Positions 53,376 to 61,468 of a stretch of DNA of 64,000 nucleotides are shown in pieces (the stretch's first letter is position 1; each line of letters begins with the position of its first letter). Both the position numbers and the translations under genes were made by a program. The DNA is taken from NCBI GenBank assembly GCA_038533575.1, contig JBCAYL010000002.1, positions 186,001-250,000 of the forward strand. Direction: 5' to 3'. The notes below the pieces were generated by a model. That model was given only the letters and a program-made list of their open reading frames with translations. It was not told the DNA's origin and searched no databases. The stretch is from Pseudomonadota bacterium. GTDB taxonomy: Bacteria > Pseudomonadota > Alphaproteobacteria > Rhodobacterales > Rhodobacteraceae.

Positions 53376-54635
53376 TCAGCTGCCGGGAATGCGCACTTTC
53401 AGCGCGAGGGCCTCGGGAACGAGCGCGTTGATTTGGGCGACGTGCTCGGGGAGGCATCGCGTGGCGAAGTCATAGCGCTCCACTGTCTGCGCCCGTGCTG
53501 CAGGGCCGATATGGGCATAGTCATCCGGGCGCGCGAGAACGTCGACGACCTGCCGCGCCAGCGTCTCCGGGCGGAAATAATCGGCCAGAAGACCTGTTTT
53601 TCCGTGCTCGATCACCTCGCGGACCGGCTCTGTGTCCGAGCCGATGACCGTGGCCTCCATCGACATGGCCTCAAGGAGGGACCAGGACAATACGAAGGGC
53701 ATCGACATGTAGAGGTGGCACCGCCCGAGCTTGATGACGTTGCAAAAGTCAGGGTAGGACACACGTCCGAGGAAATGGACACGGCTCCAGTCCACGTTCG
53801 TCCCAAGCTCCTCGGCCAGTTGGCCGCGCAGGCCTTTCGGGTGTTCGATATCACGACCGTAGGACGTCTCTTCACCCCCCACGATGATGACACGAGCCTT
53901 CGGCCGCTCCTTGAGGATTTGCGGCAGCGCACGCATTACGACATGGAAGCCGCGCACGCGCTCGAGGTTTCGCGCCACATAGGTCACCACTTCGTCATCG
54001 CGTGTCAGCGGTCGTTCGAGGCGCTCCAGTCGCAAGCTCACCTCGCGATCCGGCTGGAGAAGGTCGGTGCGGATGCCGTCGTGGCAGACAAAGAGCTTGT
54101 GATGGAAGCTCTCCGGAAAGCGGTCTCGTTGCCAGTAGGTCGGGCAAATGCCCTGGTCGACCGTCTCGATGTTCATATGTGGGACGACATTCCGGCCACG
54201 CGCGAAGTAGGCCGCGTGTGGGCCCACGGGCTCTTCGGGATCGTAGCCGACGATGCCGCCCGTGAGCTGGTAGTAATATTCGAAGAACCCGATGATCGGA
54301 ACGTGAGGCCATACATCCTTGAAGAATGTCAGCTCGCCCCATCCGGTATGACCGATGACGATATCGGGCACGAACCCGTCGTCGTCCTCGAGCTTTCGGG
54401 CCGCCGCCGCCGCGCTGTAGCCGGCGGCCGAACTCTCTTCCCATGGTTTGGACAATCCAAAGGCGTCGTCCGACGGCCTGTGGATCGGGGAATAGACGCG
54501 GACGGCTACCCCTTTCAGCTTCACATCGCGGCGCTGGGTCAGGAAGACGATCTGATGCCCCCCGATCGCCACCAGCCATCGCAGCATTTCGCGATACTGG
54601 CCGGGCATGTTCTGATGCACGAAAAGTAACTTCAT
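53376..54635 (-). CDS. GT4 family glycosyltransferase
   Basis: 419 residues. The N-terminus LLFVHQNMPGQYREM is the first strand and turn of a GT-B fold glycosyltransferase of the GT4 group. The C-terminal domain has VVTYVARNLERVRGFHVVMRALP, RVIIVGGEE, VHFLGRVSYPDF and SLLEAMSMEATVIGSDTEPVREVI, where the E(x7)E motif binds the nucleotide sugar. AAGGA stands six bases before the ATG on the minus strand. It is convergent with the sulfotransferase set and divergent from the RTX gene. It acts in the cytoplasm on a glycan or lipid-linked sugar; specificity is unknown. Confidence 0.85.
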   Translation of the reverse strand: MKLLFVHQNMPGQYREMLRWLVAIGGHQIVFLTQRRDVKLKGVAVRVYSPIHRPSDDAFGLSKPWEESSAAGYSAAAAARKLEDDDGFVPDIVIGHTGWGELTFFKDVWPHVPIIGFFEYYYQLTGGIVGYDPEEPVGPHAAYFARGRNVVPHMNIETVDQGICPTYWQRDRFPESFHHKLFVCHDGIRTDLLQPDREVSLRLERLERPLTRDDEVVTYVARNLERVRGFHVVMRALPQILKERPKARVIIVGGEETSYGRDIEHPKGLRGQLAEELGTNVDWSRVHFLGRVSYPDFCNVIKLGRCHLYMSMPFVLSWSLLEAMSMEATVIGSDTEPVREVIEHGKTGLLADYFRPETLARQVVDVLARPDDYAHIGPAARAQTVERYDFATRCLPEHVAQINALVPEALALKVRIPGS

Positions 54636-55103
54636 AACTCATCCTTGCCGCACCATGTGCTACGAAAACCGTCGTCATGAGCGCGCTCATGGGCAGCGGA
54701 CCCGCCTTCACTATGCGCGATCATCCCGTTCATTCAGCAAGATCAGAGCAGTCTCGCAACCTGCTTCGCGGCTCGACCATGGGTGACTGCCGCGCAGCGA
54801 GATAGAAATGTCACTGGAGGTGCCTGCTAGCGGACTTCGGCGCGTGGGGGGGCGGATCTTCATTGGCAGGCGACGCGCCGTTGGATTGCTGGCTTTGGCG
54901 CACTTTTGGTCCGCCGCTCCTCGATACAGAAAGTGCGCTGTGGCTTCCGCCGCCGGCCGCCACGGCCGCTGAATTGCATGTCGAAGCCCGAACAATTTAA
55001 GCGCATTCCGAGGCACTGTTCATAGAATTGCCACATTCGAGTAACTGAACGATAGCCCCCGCCATGACAGGCCACTCCCTGCTGTCATCGGGGGACAAAC
55101 GAG
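54636..55103. other. 468-base intergenic region between divergent genes
   Basis: No convincing gene. Short minus-strand frames here have no recognisable domain. The region must hold the promoter of the RTX gene and possibly that of the GT4 gene. A weak pair TTGCCA (55028) and GATAGC (55051) with a 17-base spacer is only suggestive. The last 50 bases contain the hairpin listed separately. Confidence 0.4.
55056..55094 (+). promoter_or_regulatory. 5'-leader hairpin covering the ribosome-binding site of the RTX gene
   Basis: CCCCCGCCATGACAG (55056-55070) pairs with CTGTCATCGGGGG (55082-55094): seven plus six base pairs with a two-base CC bulge and an 11-base loop. The right arm holds the only purine-rich Shine-Dalgarno candidate (GGGGGA, 55090-55095), eight bases before the ATG at 55104. 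In the folded RNA the ribosome site would be hidden. It could be a translational switch or thermosensor, or as DNA a dyad operator. Confidence 0.5.
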
Positions 55104-57338
55104 ATGCCTGGGCTCGCTCCGGTCGTGACCTTGCATGGGGTCGACGCTTTCGGCCAACTCAGAAACATCACCAGCCTCGCCATCCTCACGCGGGCCGAAG
55201 AGGGCTGGCTCTATGCCGCCAGTCGTGATGGGGCCATCTATGCGTGGTCTCTCGGCGCAGGCATGGATTCACCGACGCTCCTACAGCACATCGAAGCGCC
55301 GGCCGCCCCGAGCCTGCAAAACCTCACGCGGCTCGAAGTCCTTGATGGCCCTGCGGGCCCGCATCTTCTCACTGGAGGCGTCTTCGGACATCAGGCAGGC
55401 GCCTATGAAATTGAGAGCGGGACGGGAGAGCTTGAGGAGAGCCGCATCGCGGTGGACAACGCCCTGGGGGCTCATTTGAGCAGCGCCCTCACCGCCGATG
55501 GTCAAAGCTATCTCTTTACCGCGGATCGCGGCGGGCAGAGCGTCCAGGGGACGCGGATCGACTCCGATTTCGGGATGTCTGGCGCAGATGATCTTGACGC
55601 AGGCGGGCAAGTAACCGCGCTGGCGACGTCTCTCATCGGCGGCCAAGGGTACGTTTTCGTAGCCGAGAACAGCGAGCAGACCATCAGCAGCTACCGTATC
55701 GAGGCCGATGGCGACGTGGAGCACGCGAACACGCTCGCAGCGGAAGAGGGGCTCGCCTTCCGGGAGCCCACCGCGCTTGCCGTGGCCGAGGTGGACGGTG
55801 TGCAGTTCCTCGTCCTCGCCGCGGCTGGGACATCCTCCCTCAGCGTGATCCGCATCGATGAAACCGGCGCTCTGACCGCAGTGGACCGGGTGTTCGATAC
55901 GCTCCGGACCCGTTTCAGCGATGTCGTTGCCCTCGATGTCGTCACGCTCGGGGATGATGTCTTTGTCCTGGCGGCAGGCTCCGATGACGGGGTCAGCCTT
56001 TTCGCCCTTCTGCCGGGCGGGCGCCTGCATCACCTCTCCGCAATCGCGGACGGCACCGACACCTCCCTCCAAAACGTGGAAACCCTCGCATCAAGAGTAT
56101 CCCCGGCCGGGCTCACCGTGTTCGCGGGCTCCTCGAGCGAGGCGGGGATCACTGTATTGGAGGCGGACCTGACGAATTTCGCAGGGGCGCAGCGCAGTGG
56201 TCCGGGACAGACCACGATGGCAGGCGGTGAGGAGGTCGATATCCTGATTGCCACCGAGGGCCCTATCGATTTGACGGGCGGCGCGGGCGCGGACGTCTTC
56301 ATTTTCGATCCGGTTCTCGATCCGGATGTGGCACCGAGCGACGGAGATCTCGGGCGGATCATGGATTTTCAACCAGACGAAGACCGGATCGATCTCTCGC
56401 CGATCTTGGCCCTCTATGAACTCGGGCGCGTCGATTTCTACGACGCGTCGACCCGCGCGAACATCGAGGTTGGCCCGTACAGTTTCGAAGTCATTGCAGC
56501 GACAGGCGCTGCACTCGATCCGGCTGATTTCACCGCGTCGGCGCTGAAGCTTTCCGATCGCCCCACGATAGACCCGCTCAACCATCCTGCGCTGGAGGGC
56601 GCCGATCTCAACCCGGATCCCGAACCTGACCCGGATCCCGACCCTGACCCAGATCAAGATCCCAACGTTGGCGTCACGCTAATAGGTACGGAAGCCAGAG
56701 ATACTCTCGTCGGCAGTGAGTGGGACGATTTCATATTCGGCCTAGGCGGCAACGACAGGCTCGAAGGCGGAAACGGAAGCGATGTGCTGGACGGTGGAGA
56801 TCAGGGCGACCTCATCCTCGGCGGCAATGGTGGTGATCAAATCGAGGGAGGCGAGGGCAACGACGAGCTTCGAGGCGAAGCTGGGGACGACACGATCGCG
56901 GGGGGCGCAGGCGCGGACTTCATCATCGGAAATATCGGCGATGATGTGATGACCGGATCGGGGCTCTCTGACTTGGTGTTCGGCGGCCCCGGCAATGACT
57001 TCGTCAATGGTGGATGGGGTTATGACCGGATCAACGGAGGAACCGGCGCCGACAAGTTCTTTCACATTGGTATCTTCGATCACGGGTCAGACTGGGTGCA
57101 GGATTACAATGCCTCGGACGGTGACGTTCTCTTTTTCGGAAACGCTAGCGCCGAGCGTGACGACTTCCGTGTCTCGGTGGTGGAAACGCCCAGAGCGGGG
57201 ATCGCCGGCGTCGAGGAGGCTTTCATTGTCTATATCCCGACGGGTCAGATCATGTGGGCCCTCGTCGACGGGAGCGCTCAGTCAGAAATCAATCTTCAGA
57301 TTGCCGGCGACAGCGCGATCTACGATCTCTTTGGTTAG
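55104..57338 (+). CDS. beta-propeller-like protein with C-terminal RTX calcium-binding repeats
   Basis: 744 residues. Residues about 1-370 contain repeated strand sets of the propeller type (WLYAASRDGAIYAWSL; QSYLFTADRGGQSVQG; QGYVFVAENSEQTISSY; DVFVLAAGSDDGVSLF). A GGAGADVFIFDP / IMDFQPDEDRIDLS pair, typical of RTX proteins, comes next. Then there is an Asp-Pro-rich linker (about 510-525) and RTX nonapeptides (about 530-660: GGNDRLEGGNGSDVLDGG and similar). The C-terminal 80 residues resemble the end of type I secreted RTX proteins. No signal peptide, as expected for type I export. It is probably secreted and calcium-folded. The gene has a long leader with a hairpin at the ribosome site. Confidence 0.85.
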   Translation: MPGLAPVVTLHGVDAFGQLRNITSLAILTRAEEGWLYAASRDGAIYAWSLGAGMDSPTLLQHIEAPAAPSLQNLTRLEVLDGPAGPHLLTGGVFGHQAGAYEIESGTGELEESRIAVDNALGAHLSSALTADGQSYLFTADRGGQSVQGTRIDSDFGMSGADDLDAGGQVTALATSLIGGQGYVFVAENSEQTISSYRIEADGDVEHANTLAAEEGLAFREPTALAVAEVDGVQFLVLAAAGTSSLSVIRIDETGALTAVDRVFDTLRTRFSDVVALDVVTLGDDVFVLAAGSDDGVSLFALLPGGRLHHLSAIADGTDTSLQNVETLASRVSPAGLTVFAGSSSEAGITVLEADLTNFAGAQRSGPGQTTMAGGEEVDILIATEGPIDLTGGAGADVFIFDPVLDPDVAPSDGDLGRIMDFQPDEDRIDLSPILALYELGRVDFYDASTRANIEVGPYSFEVIAATGAALDPADFTASALKLSDRPTIDPLNHPALEGADLNPDPEPDPDPDPDPDQDPNVGVTLIGTEARDTLVGSEWDDFIFGLGGNDRLEGGNGSDVLDGGDQGDLILGGNGGDQIEGGEGNDELRGEAGDDTIAGGAGADFIIGNIGDDVMTGSGLSDLVFGGPGNDFVNGGWGYDRINGGTGADKFFHIGIFDHGSDWVQDYNASDGDVLFFGNASAERDDFRVSVVETPRAGIAGVEEAFIVYIPTGQIMWALVDGSAQSEINLQIAGDSAIYDLFG

Positions 57339-57373
57339 GGCATGTCGGCTGGCCAGCTCCGTGGGGCAATGGT

Positions 57374-58378
57374 ATGCCTCGCAACAATCAAGCACCTGTC
57401 GGGCGCGCCATGTTTCGCAGACGGCTTCCCCTTTGGCCCCGTGACCAGCGGCGCATTGTTCGGTCATTGAAGCGTGATGCAGCGCCGCTGCGGATAATTC
57501 TCAAGACCCGCAACGAGCCTTTCTTTCTAAGGGACTGGTTCCGTCACCACGCGGCAATCGTGGGCCCGGAGCACTTGATCATCGCCGACAACATGTCCGA
57601 CGATCCTGATGTCCTTTCGCTGCTTGCCGAGCTGTCTCATCGCGCGCACGTCTTTCAATTCGACGCCTTCCATGACGACCTGCACAAGCGCGAACTCTTT
57701 CAGCCGTTCTATTCGGCGCTTGAAGACACGTGCGATTGGTCGATGCTCCTCGATACCGACGAACGCCTGACCTGGATGGACCGTTCGGGCTGGATTGCCG
57801 ACCATCGCCTCGTCGATCGCGTTATGCAGCGCACAACGGACGCGCACGCTTTGCCGGGGCTTCTTGTCGAAAACCAGCCTGGCTCCCGCGATCATCTGCG
57901 CTTTCCACAAAAGACCGACCGCCTAGCCTCGGTGCTTCATTGGGGCAAACCAGCGCTTGCCTCGAGTCATGGCAGGAAGCTGACTGGGGCGCAGTGCCAT
58001 AACATTCAGTTCCCAAGCGAGATGTTTAGCGCGGACGTGCCGCCATGCCTTGTTGCGGTGCATCTTTGCAACCTCGACCCCCAGCAGCGCATGCGGGCGA
58101 ACCGCGAGAAACTGGCGGCACGCGGTGTTTGCGGATGGGATACCCCGTTCATCGAGATCGCGCGAATTGATGTCTCCACTGAGCAGCGCAGTGTGATACG
58201 GCGCTGCGTTCTAGAGATCGACCGCTTGCTCAAGGCCGCGCCTATCAAGCCGGATAGTCGGGGCGCCGTCGTTATGCGCGCGGATGGCACTCTTGGGTTT
58301 TCGAGCAGCGCGGCGGAACAGGCATTCGAATATGTTCAAAGCAACGGCGCGGAGATGCTAAGGGCTGCCTCTCGTTAG
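57374..58378 (+). CDS. GT2-like glycosyltransferase (Glyco_tranf_2_4 type)
   Basis: 334 residues. LRIILKTRNEPFFLRDWFRHHAAIVGPEHLIIADNMSDD is the first strand and nucleotide-binding loop of this GT2 subgroup, and WSMLLDTDERLTW carries the DxD-type metal site. HLCNLDPQQRMRANREKL near the end is also typical. I chose ATG 57374 (GGGG seven bases upstream); ATG 57410 is an alternative, and the frame opens further upstream inside the RTX gene. It starts 35 bases after the RTX stop, so the two may share a transcript. Substrate unknown. Confidence 0.7.
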   Translation: MPRNNQAPVGRAMFRRRLPLWPRDQRRIVRSLKRDAAPLRIILKTRNEPFFLRDWFRHHAAIVGPEHLIIADNMSDDPDVLSLLAELSHRAHVFQFDAFHDDLHKRELFQPFYSALEDTCDWSMLLDTDERLTWMDRSGWIADHRLVDRVMQRTTDAHALPGLLVENQPGSRDHLRFPQKTDRLASVLHWGKPALASSHGRKLTGAQCHNIQFPSEMFSADVPPCLVAVHLCNLDPQQRMRANREKLAARGVCGWDTPFIEIARIDVSTEQRSVIRRCVLEIDRLLKAAPIKPDSRGAVVMRADGTLGFSSSAAEQAFEYVQSNGAEMLRAASR

Positions 58379-58405
58379 GCCCAAGGCGAAGGCGCACATG
58401 GTGCT

Positions 58406-59074
58406 CTAGCCATCGTCCTCGCTTCCGATGACCCCGTGGTAGTAGTCGATCGCGTTTCCCACGTCGTCAAAGTACCGTAGCTTTCCATTCTCGAGGACGG
58501 CGCCTGCGTCGCAAATCCGGCGCAGCATAGGCGTTGTGTGGCTCACGACGATCGCCCCGCTCTTTTCCATGCGCGCTTTGAAGACCTCTTCGCTCTTGTG
58601 TTTGAATGCCGCGTCGCCGACCGAGGTGACCTCGTCCACCAGGTAGGTATCGAACTTGATCCCCATGGACGTGCCGAATGCGAGCCGGGAGCGCATGCCT
58701 GACGAATAGCTTCGGAATGGCAGGTGGAAATGCTGCCCCAACTCCGCGAAGTCTTCGACGAAATCGAGCAGCATGTAAGTATCGACACCGTAGATCCGCG
58801 CCACGAAACGCACGTTCTGAGCGCCGGTCAGCTCCGGGTGAAAACTGCCTGCGAACCCTACAGGCCATGAAATCGTACCGTTCGAGATCACCTCGCCGCT
58901 GTCTGGGTCCATCGTGCCTGCGATCATCTTGAGCAAGCTCGACTTCCCGGCTCCGTTCCGGCCCAGAAGCGCAACGGATTTGCCGGTGGGGAAAGTGACG
59001 TTCAGATTGTCGGCCACCACCTTGCTGCGACCATTCAGGAAGTATGTCTTGGACAGACCTTGCAACCGGATCAT
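58406..59074 (-). CDS. kpsT: capsule polysaccharide ABC exporter ATPase (KpsT-like)
   Basis: 222 residues, the usual KpsT length. Walker A is GRNGAGKSS, the ABC signature is YSSGMRSRL, and Walker B is FDTYLVDEVTS, with the H-loop in VVSHTT. SWPVGFAGSFHPELTGAQNVRF is the segment typical of KpsT/Wzt ATPases of capsule exporters. The ATG at 59074 gives the expected start (MIRLQGLSKTYF) and lies five bases after the KpsE-like stop, so the two genes are coupled. It would power export of a capsule-type polysaccharide with the permease encoded at 60569 on the other strand. Confidence 0.9.
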   Translation of the reverse strand: MIRLQGLSKTYFLNGRSKVVADNLNVTFPTGKSVALLGRNGAGKSSLLKMIAGTMDPDSGEVISNGTISWPVGFAGSFHPELTGAQNVRFVARIYGVDTYMLLDFVEDFAELGQHFHLPFRSYSSGMRSRLAFGTSMGIKFDTYLVDEVTSVGDAAFKHKSEEVFKARMEKSGAIVVSHTTPMLRRICDAGAVLENGKLRYFDDVGNAIDYYHGVIGSEDDG

Positions 59075-59079
59075 GGGAC

Positions 59080-60462
59080 TCAGCGGCGATCCTTGATGCT
59101 GTAGTAGACGAGTACGCCGATGGCCCACATCAGCAGCAGGAATGCCGACGCGACGATCGCCGTGATGAGCCGTTGCGGGTAGAGGGCCTGCTCCGGCAAC
59201 GTTGGGGTGACGTAGGCGGCGAGGTAGCGCGTCTTTCGTTGCCCTTCGGCCAGCGCGCTGTCATGCGCCGCGAGCGCTGCGAGGTAGGCCTGCTGTGCAA
59301 ATTCCTGGTCCACGGTGAGCCGTTCGAATTCTGACAGGACCCGGACGTAGTCTTCCTCGGAGTCGGCCTCACCGCCGAGCACGAATTTCGATCGTTCCTC
59401 GGCGATCCGGTTTCGGATGACCTCGATGCGGCGATCGGCCTGCGTGATCCGCGGATCGCCTGCGCGCGTTGTCTGCGCGAGGAGATCGCCCTCGATAAGT
59501 GCCGTCGCCAATTGCTGTTGCAGGTTATTGAGAAGACCCATCTGGCCCTGGATGTCTGCCTGCGGATCGACGATCCGTGTCAGGCTGCGGAATTGCGCGA
59601 GGGCTTCCCGTGCGTCCTTGAGCCGTTCAACCGATTGCGCAAGCTCTTCGCGGGTGTAGCGCGTGGTATCGTCTCTCGCGATCACGCTCAGTTCATTGAT
59701 CATGGCCGCGCTGTCATCGAAAATCGCTTGGGCGATCTGCTGCGCTTCTTCTGGATCAAACGCCTTAACCTGCAGCTCGATCAACCCGCTGCCGGTGTCG
59801 TAGTAGATCTTCACCATCCGGCTCCAGTAGCTGACAAGCTCCTCGATGGTGCTGTCAGGGGCTAGGGAATAGACCGGATCGATCTCCCGATGGCGCGAAT
59901 AGAGGCCGCGCAGGTCCAGCCGCGCGTCGATCTGGCTCACCAATTGCTGACTTTGGATGAATTCGTAGAGGATGTCGGTGTCCGAGGAACTTGAGCCTGA
60001 AAGCTGCGTCAGCCCGCCGAGCAGTTCAACCGCGGAGCCGACCTCTTCACGGCGCACCACGAAGCCCAACGTCGATGCATACTGATCCTGTGCGCGGGTG
60101 TAGAGATAACCCGTCACGAGCGAGGACGGGGCCAGCACGACGAGAAGGAAGCTAAGTGCAATCAGGAGGTGTCGCACACCACTTCGCGCCGGGCGCGCCG
60201 GAGGGCGCACATTGCCGGACTTGCCTGTGCGCTTGGAGCCTGGCTTGCCCTTGCTGCCCGCTCCGGACGCTTTGCCGGCTTTGCCGCGTTGCTTTTCGGC
60301 CTCGCCCGGTCGTGCCTTTGGCCGTCGCTGGGGCGCCTCCGCAGCCTCGGCTCGCGCGGGGTCCGCCTCTTGAACGGCCGGTGAGACCGCGTTCTCATCG
60401 GGCTTCTCTGCAGCCATGCGCAGCTGCATGACGGGCCTGCTTCTGGGATTTTTCTCTGCCAC
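59080..60462 (-). CDS. kpsE: capsule export inner-membrane/periplasmic protein (KpsE-like, PCP-2b)
   Basis: 460 residues. A first membrane segment (LLIALSFLLVVLAPSSLVTGYLY) is followed by a periplasmic part rich in helices (about 175-420) and a second membrane segment near the C-terminus (LITAIVASAFLLLMWAIGVLVYY). This is the KpsE/PCP-2b plan; such proteins link the ABC exporter to the outer-membrane channel. The first 120 residues are a cytoplasmic Lys/Arg/Pro/Ala/Gly-rich, probably disordered stretch, longer than usual. I chose GTG 60462 because GGAG stands seven bases upstream; internal ATGs at 60429 and 60417 lack a ribosome site. It is co-transcribed with the ATPase. Confidence 0.85.
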   Translation of the reverse strand: MAEKNPRSRPVMQLRMAAEKPDENAVSPAVQEADPARAEAAEAPQRRPKARPGEAEKQRGKAGKASGAGSKGKPGSKRTGKSGNVRPPARPARSGVRHLLIALSFLLVVLAPSSLVTGYLYTRAQDQYASTLGFVVRREEVGSAVELLGGLTQLSGSSSSDTDILYEFIQSQQLVSQIDARLDLRGLYSRHREIDPVYSLAPDSTIEELVSYWSRMVKIYYDTGSGLIELQVKAFDPEEAQQIAQAIFDDSAAMINELSVIARDDTTRYTREELAQSVERLKDAREALAQFRSLTRIVDPQADIQGQMGLLNNLQQQLATALIEGDLLAQTTRAGDPRITQADRRIEVIRNRIAEERSKFVLGGEADSEEDYVRVLSEFERLTVDQEFAQQAYLAALAAHDSALAEGQRKTRYLAAYVTPTLPEQALYPQRLITAIVASAFLLLMWAIGVLVYYSIKDRR

Positions 60463-60568
60463 GAAAGTGCTCCGACGGTGCTCGTTGATTGCGCCGTCCT
60501 TTGTCTCATTGCATATAATAAATGCAGTATTACAGCAACATGCTGCGCCGAGAGGATGCAAGGTCAAC
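60463..60568. promoter_or_regulatory. divergent promoter region between kpsE-like and kpsM-like genes
   Basis: A 106-base intergenic stretch, much more AT-rich than its surroundings. It contains TATAAT at 60514-60519 on the plus strand and overlapping AT-rich hexamers on the minus strand. No good -35 box is at the right distance on either strand, so the exact promoters are uncertain. Both halves of the capsule exporter start from here. Confidence 0.4.
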
Positions 60569-61369
60569 ATGCCCCGGGTATCATCGGGTGTACGCACTCG
60601 GTCCTTTGCCAGTTTGCGAACGATCACCGCACTTGTTCTGCGTGAGATGTCGACCCGCTACGGGCGTTCTCCTGGCGGTTACATTTGGGCGGTCCTCGAA
60701 CCGGTCGGTGCGATCGCTGTCCTGTCGATCGCATTCAGCCTCTTGCTGCGTGCACCGTCGCTCGGGACGAATTTTGCATTGTTCTACGCGACCGGCTACT
60801 TGCCTTTCGCGCTTTATCTCACTCTGGCGGCGACGATCTCGCAGGCCATTCGCTTCTCGCGGCCGCTGCTAGCCTATCCCAGCGTGACGTTCATGGACGC
60901 GATTCTGGCCCGCCTACTGCTCAACGTGCTCACCCAGGTCATCGTTTTCTACATCATCGTTACCGGCATACACCTCGTCTATGATCTGCGATCGATCCTA
61001 GACTTTCAGGCGATTGCCCTGAGCCTATTTATGGCAACTTCCCTGGGCTTCGCGGTTGGCGTCCTGAACTGCTTTCTGATGGCGATCATCCCGGCCTGGG
61101 AAAATCTCTGGCTAATCGTCAACAGGCCGCTATTCATTCTTTCTGCGGTCCTCTTCATCTACGAGGACCTTCCCGAGGTCGCGGCCAACTGGCTCTGGTA
61201 CAACCCGCTCGTTCATATGACTGGCGTAATGCGGACGGGGTTCTTTCCCACCTACGAGGCGACCTATGTTTCGTTGGTCTACTACTTTGGTATCGCGCTG
61301 GTTCTGTCGACGCTGGGGCTGGTGTTTCTCGGGAGGTATCACCGGTATATTCTGAACGAGAGGCGCTGA
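60569..61369 (+). CDS. kpsM: capsule polysaccharide ABC exporter permease (KpsM-like)
   Basis: 266 residues, the usual KpsM length. The N-terminus has LVLREMSTRYGRSPGGYIWAVLEP, the conserved cytoplasmic entry segment of ABC-2 type polysaccharide permeases. Six membrane segments follow, and WYNPLVHMTGVMRTGFFPTYEA sits before the last one, as in KpsM. The ATG at 60569 has AAGG six bases upstream; longer frames to 60416 overlap the divergent gene and are not supported. It pairs with the ATPase at 58406-59074. Confidence 0.9.
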   Translation: MPRVSSGVRTRSFASLRTITALVLREMSTRYGRSPGGYIWAVLEPVGAIAVLSIAFSLLLRAPSLGTNFALFYATGYLPFALYLTLAATISQAIRFSRPLLAYPSVTFMDAILARLLLNVLTQVIVFYIIVTGIHLVYDLRSILDFQAIALSLFMATSLGFAVGVLNCFLMAIIPAWENLWLIVNRPLFILSAVLFIYEDLPEVAANWLWYNPLVHMTGVMRTGFFPTYEATYVSLVYYFGIALVLSTLGLVFLGRYHRYILNERR

Positions 61370-61468
61370 GGTCAGCGTGATTTCGCCTCGCAACGGCAAT
61401 GAATTGCATGTGAGAAACCCCATTGGTACACCCAACAGCGGTATAACCTCGCGGACAGCACTCTCTCC

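Noticed and set aside
53052-54629. Plus-strand frame of 525 codons opposite the GT4 gene
   Set aside because: The minus strand encodes a complete GT4 glycosyltransferase with a good ribosome site.
54711-55075. Short minus-strand frames in the gap before the RTX gene
   Set aside because: Arg-rich, no ribosome site, no motif; judged non-coding.
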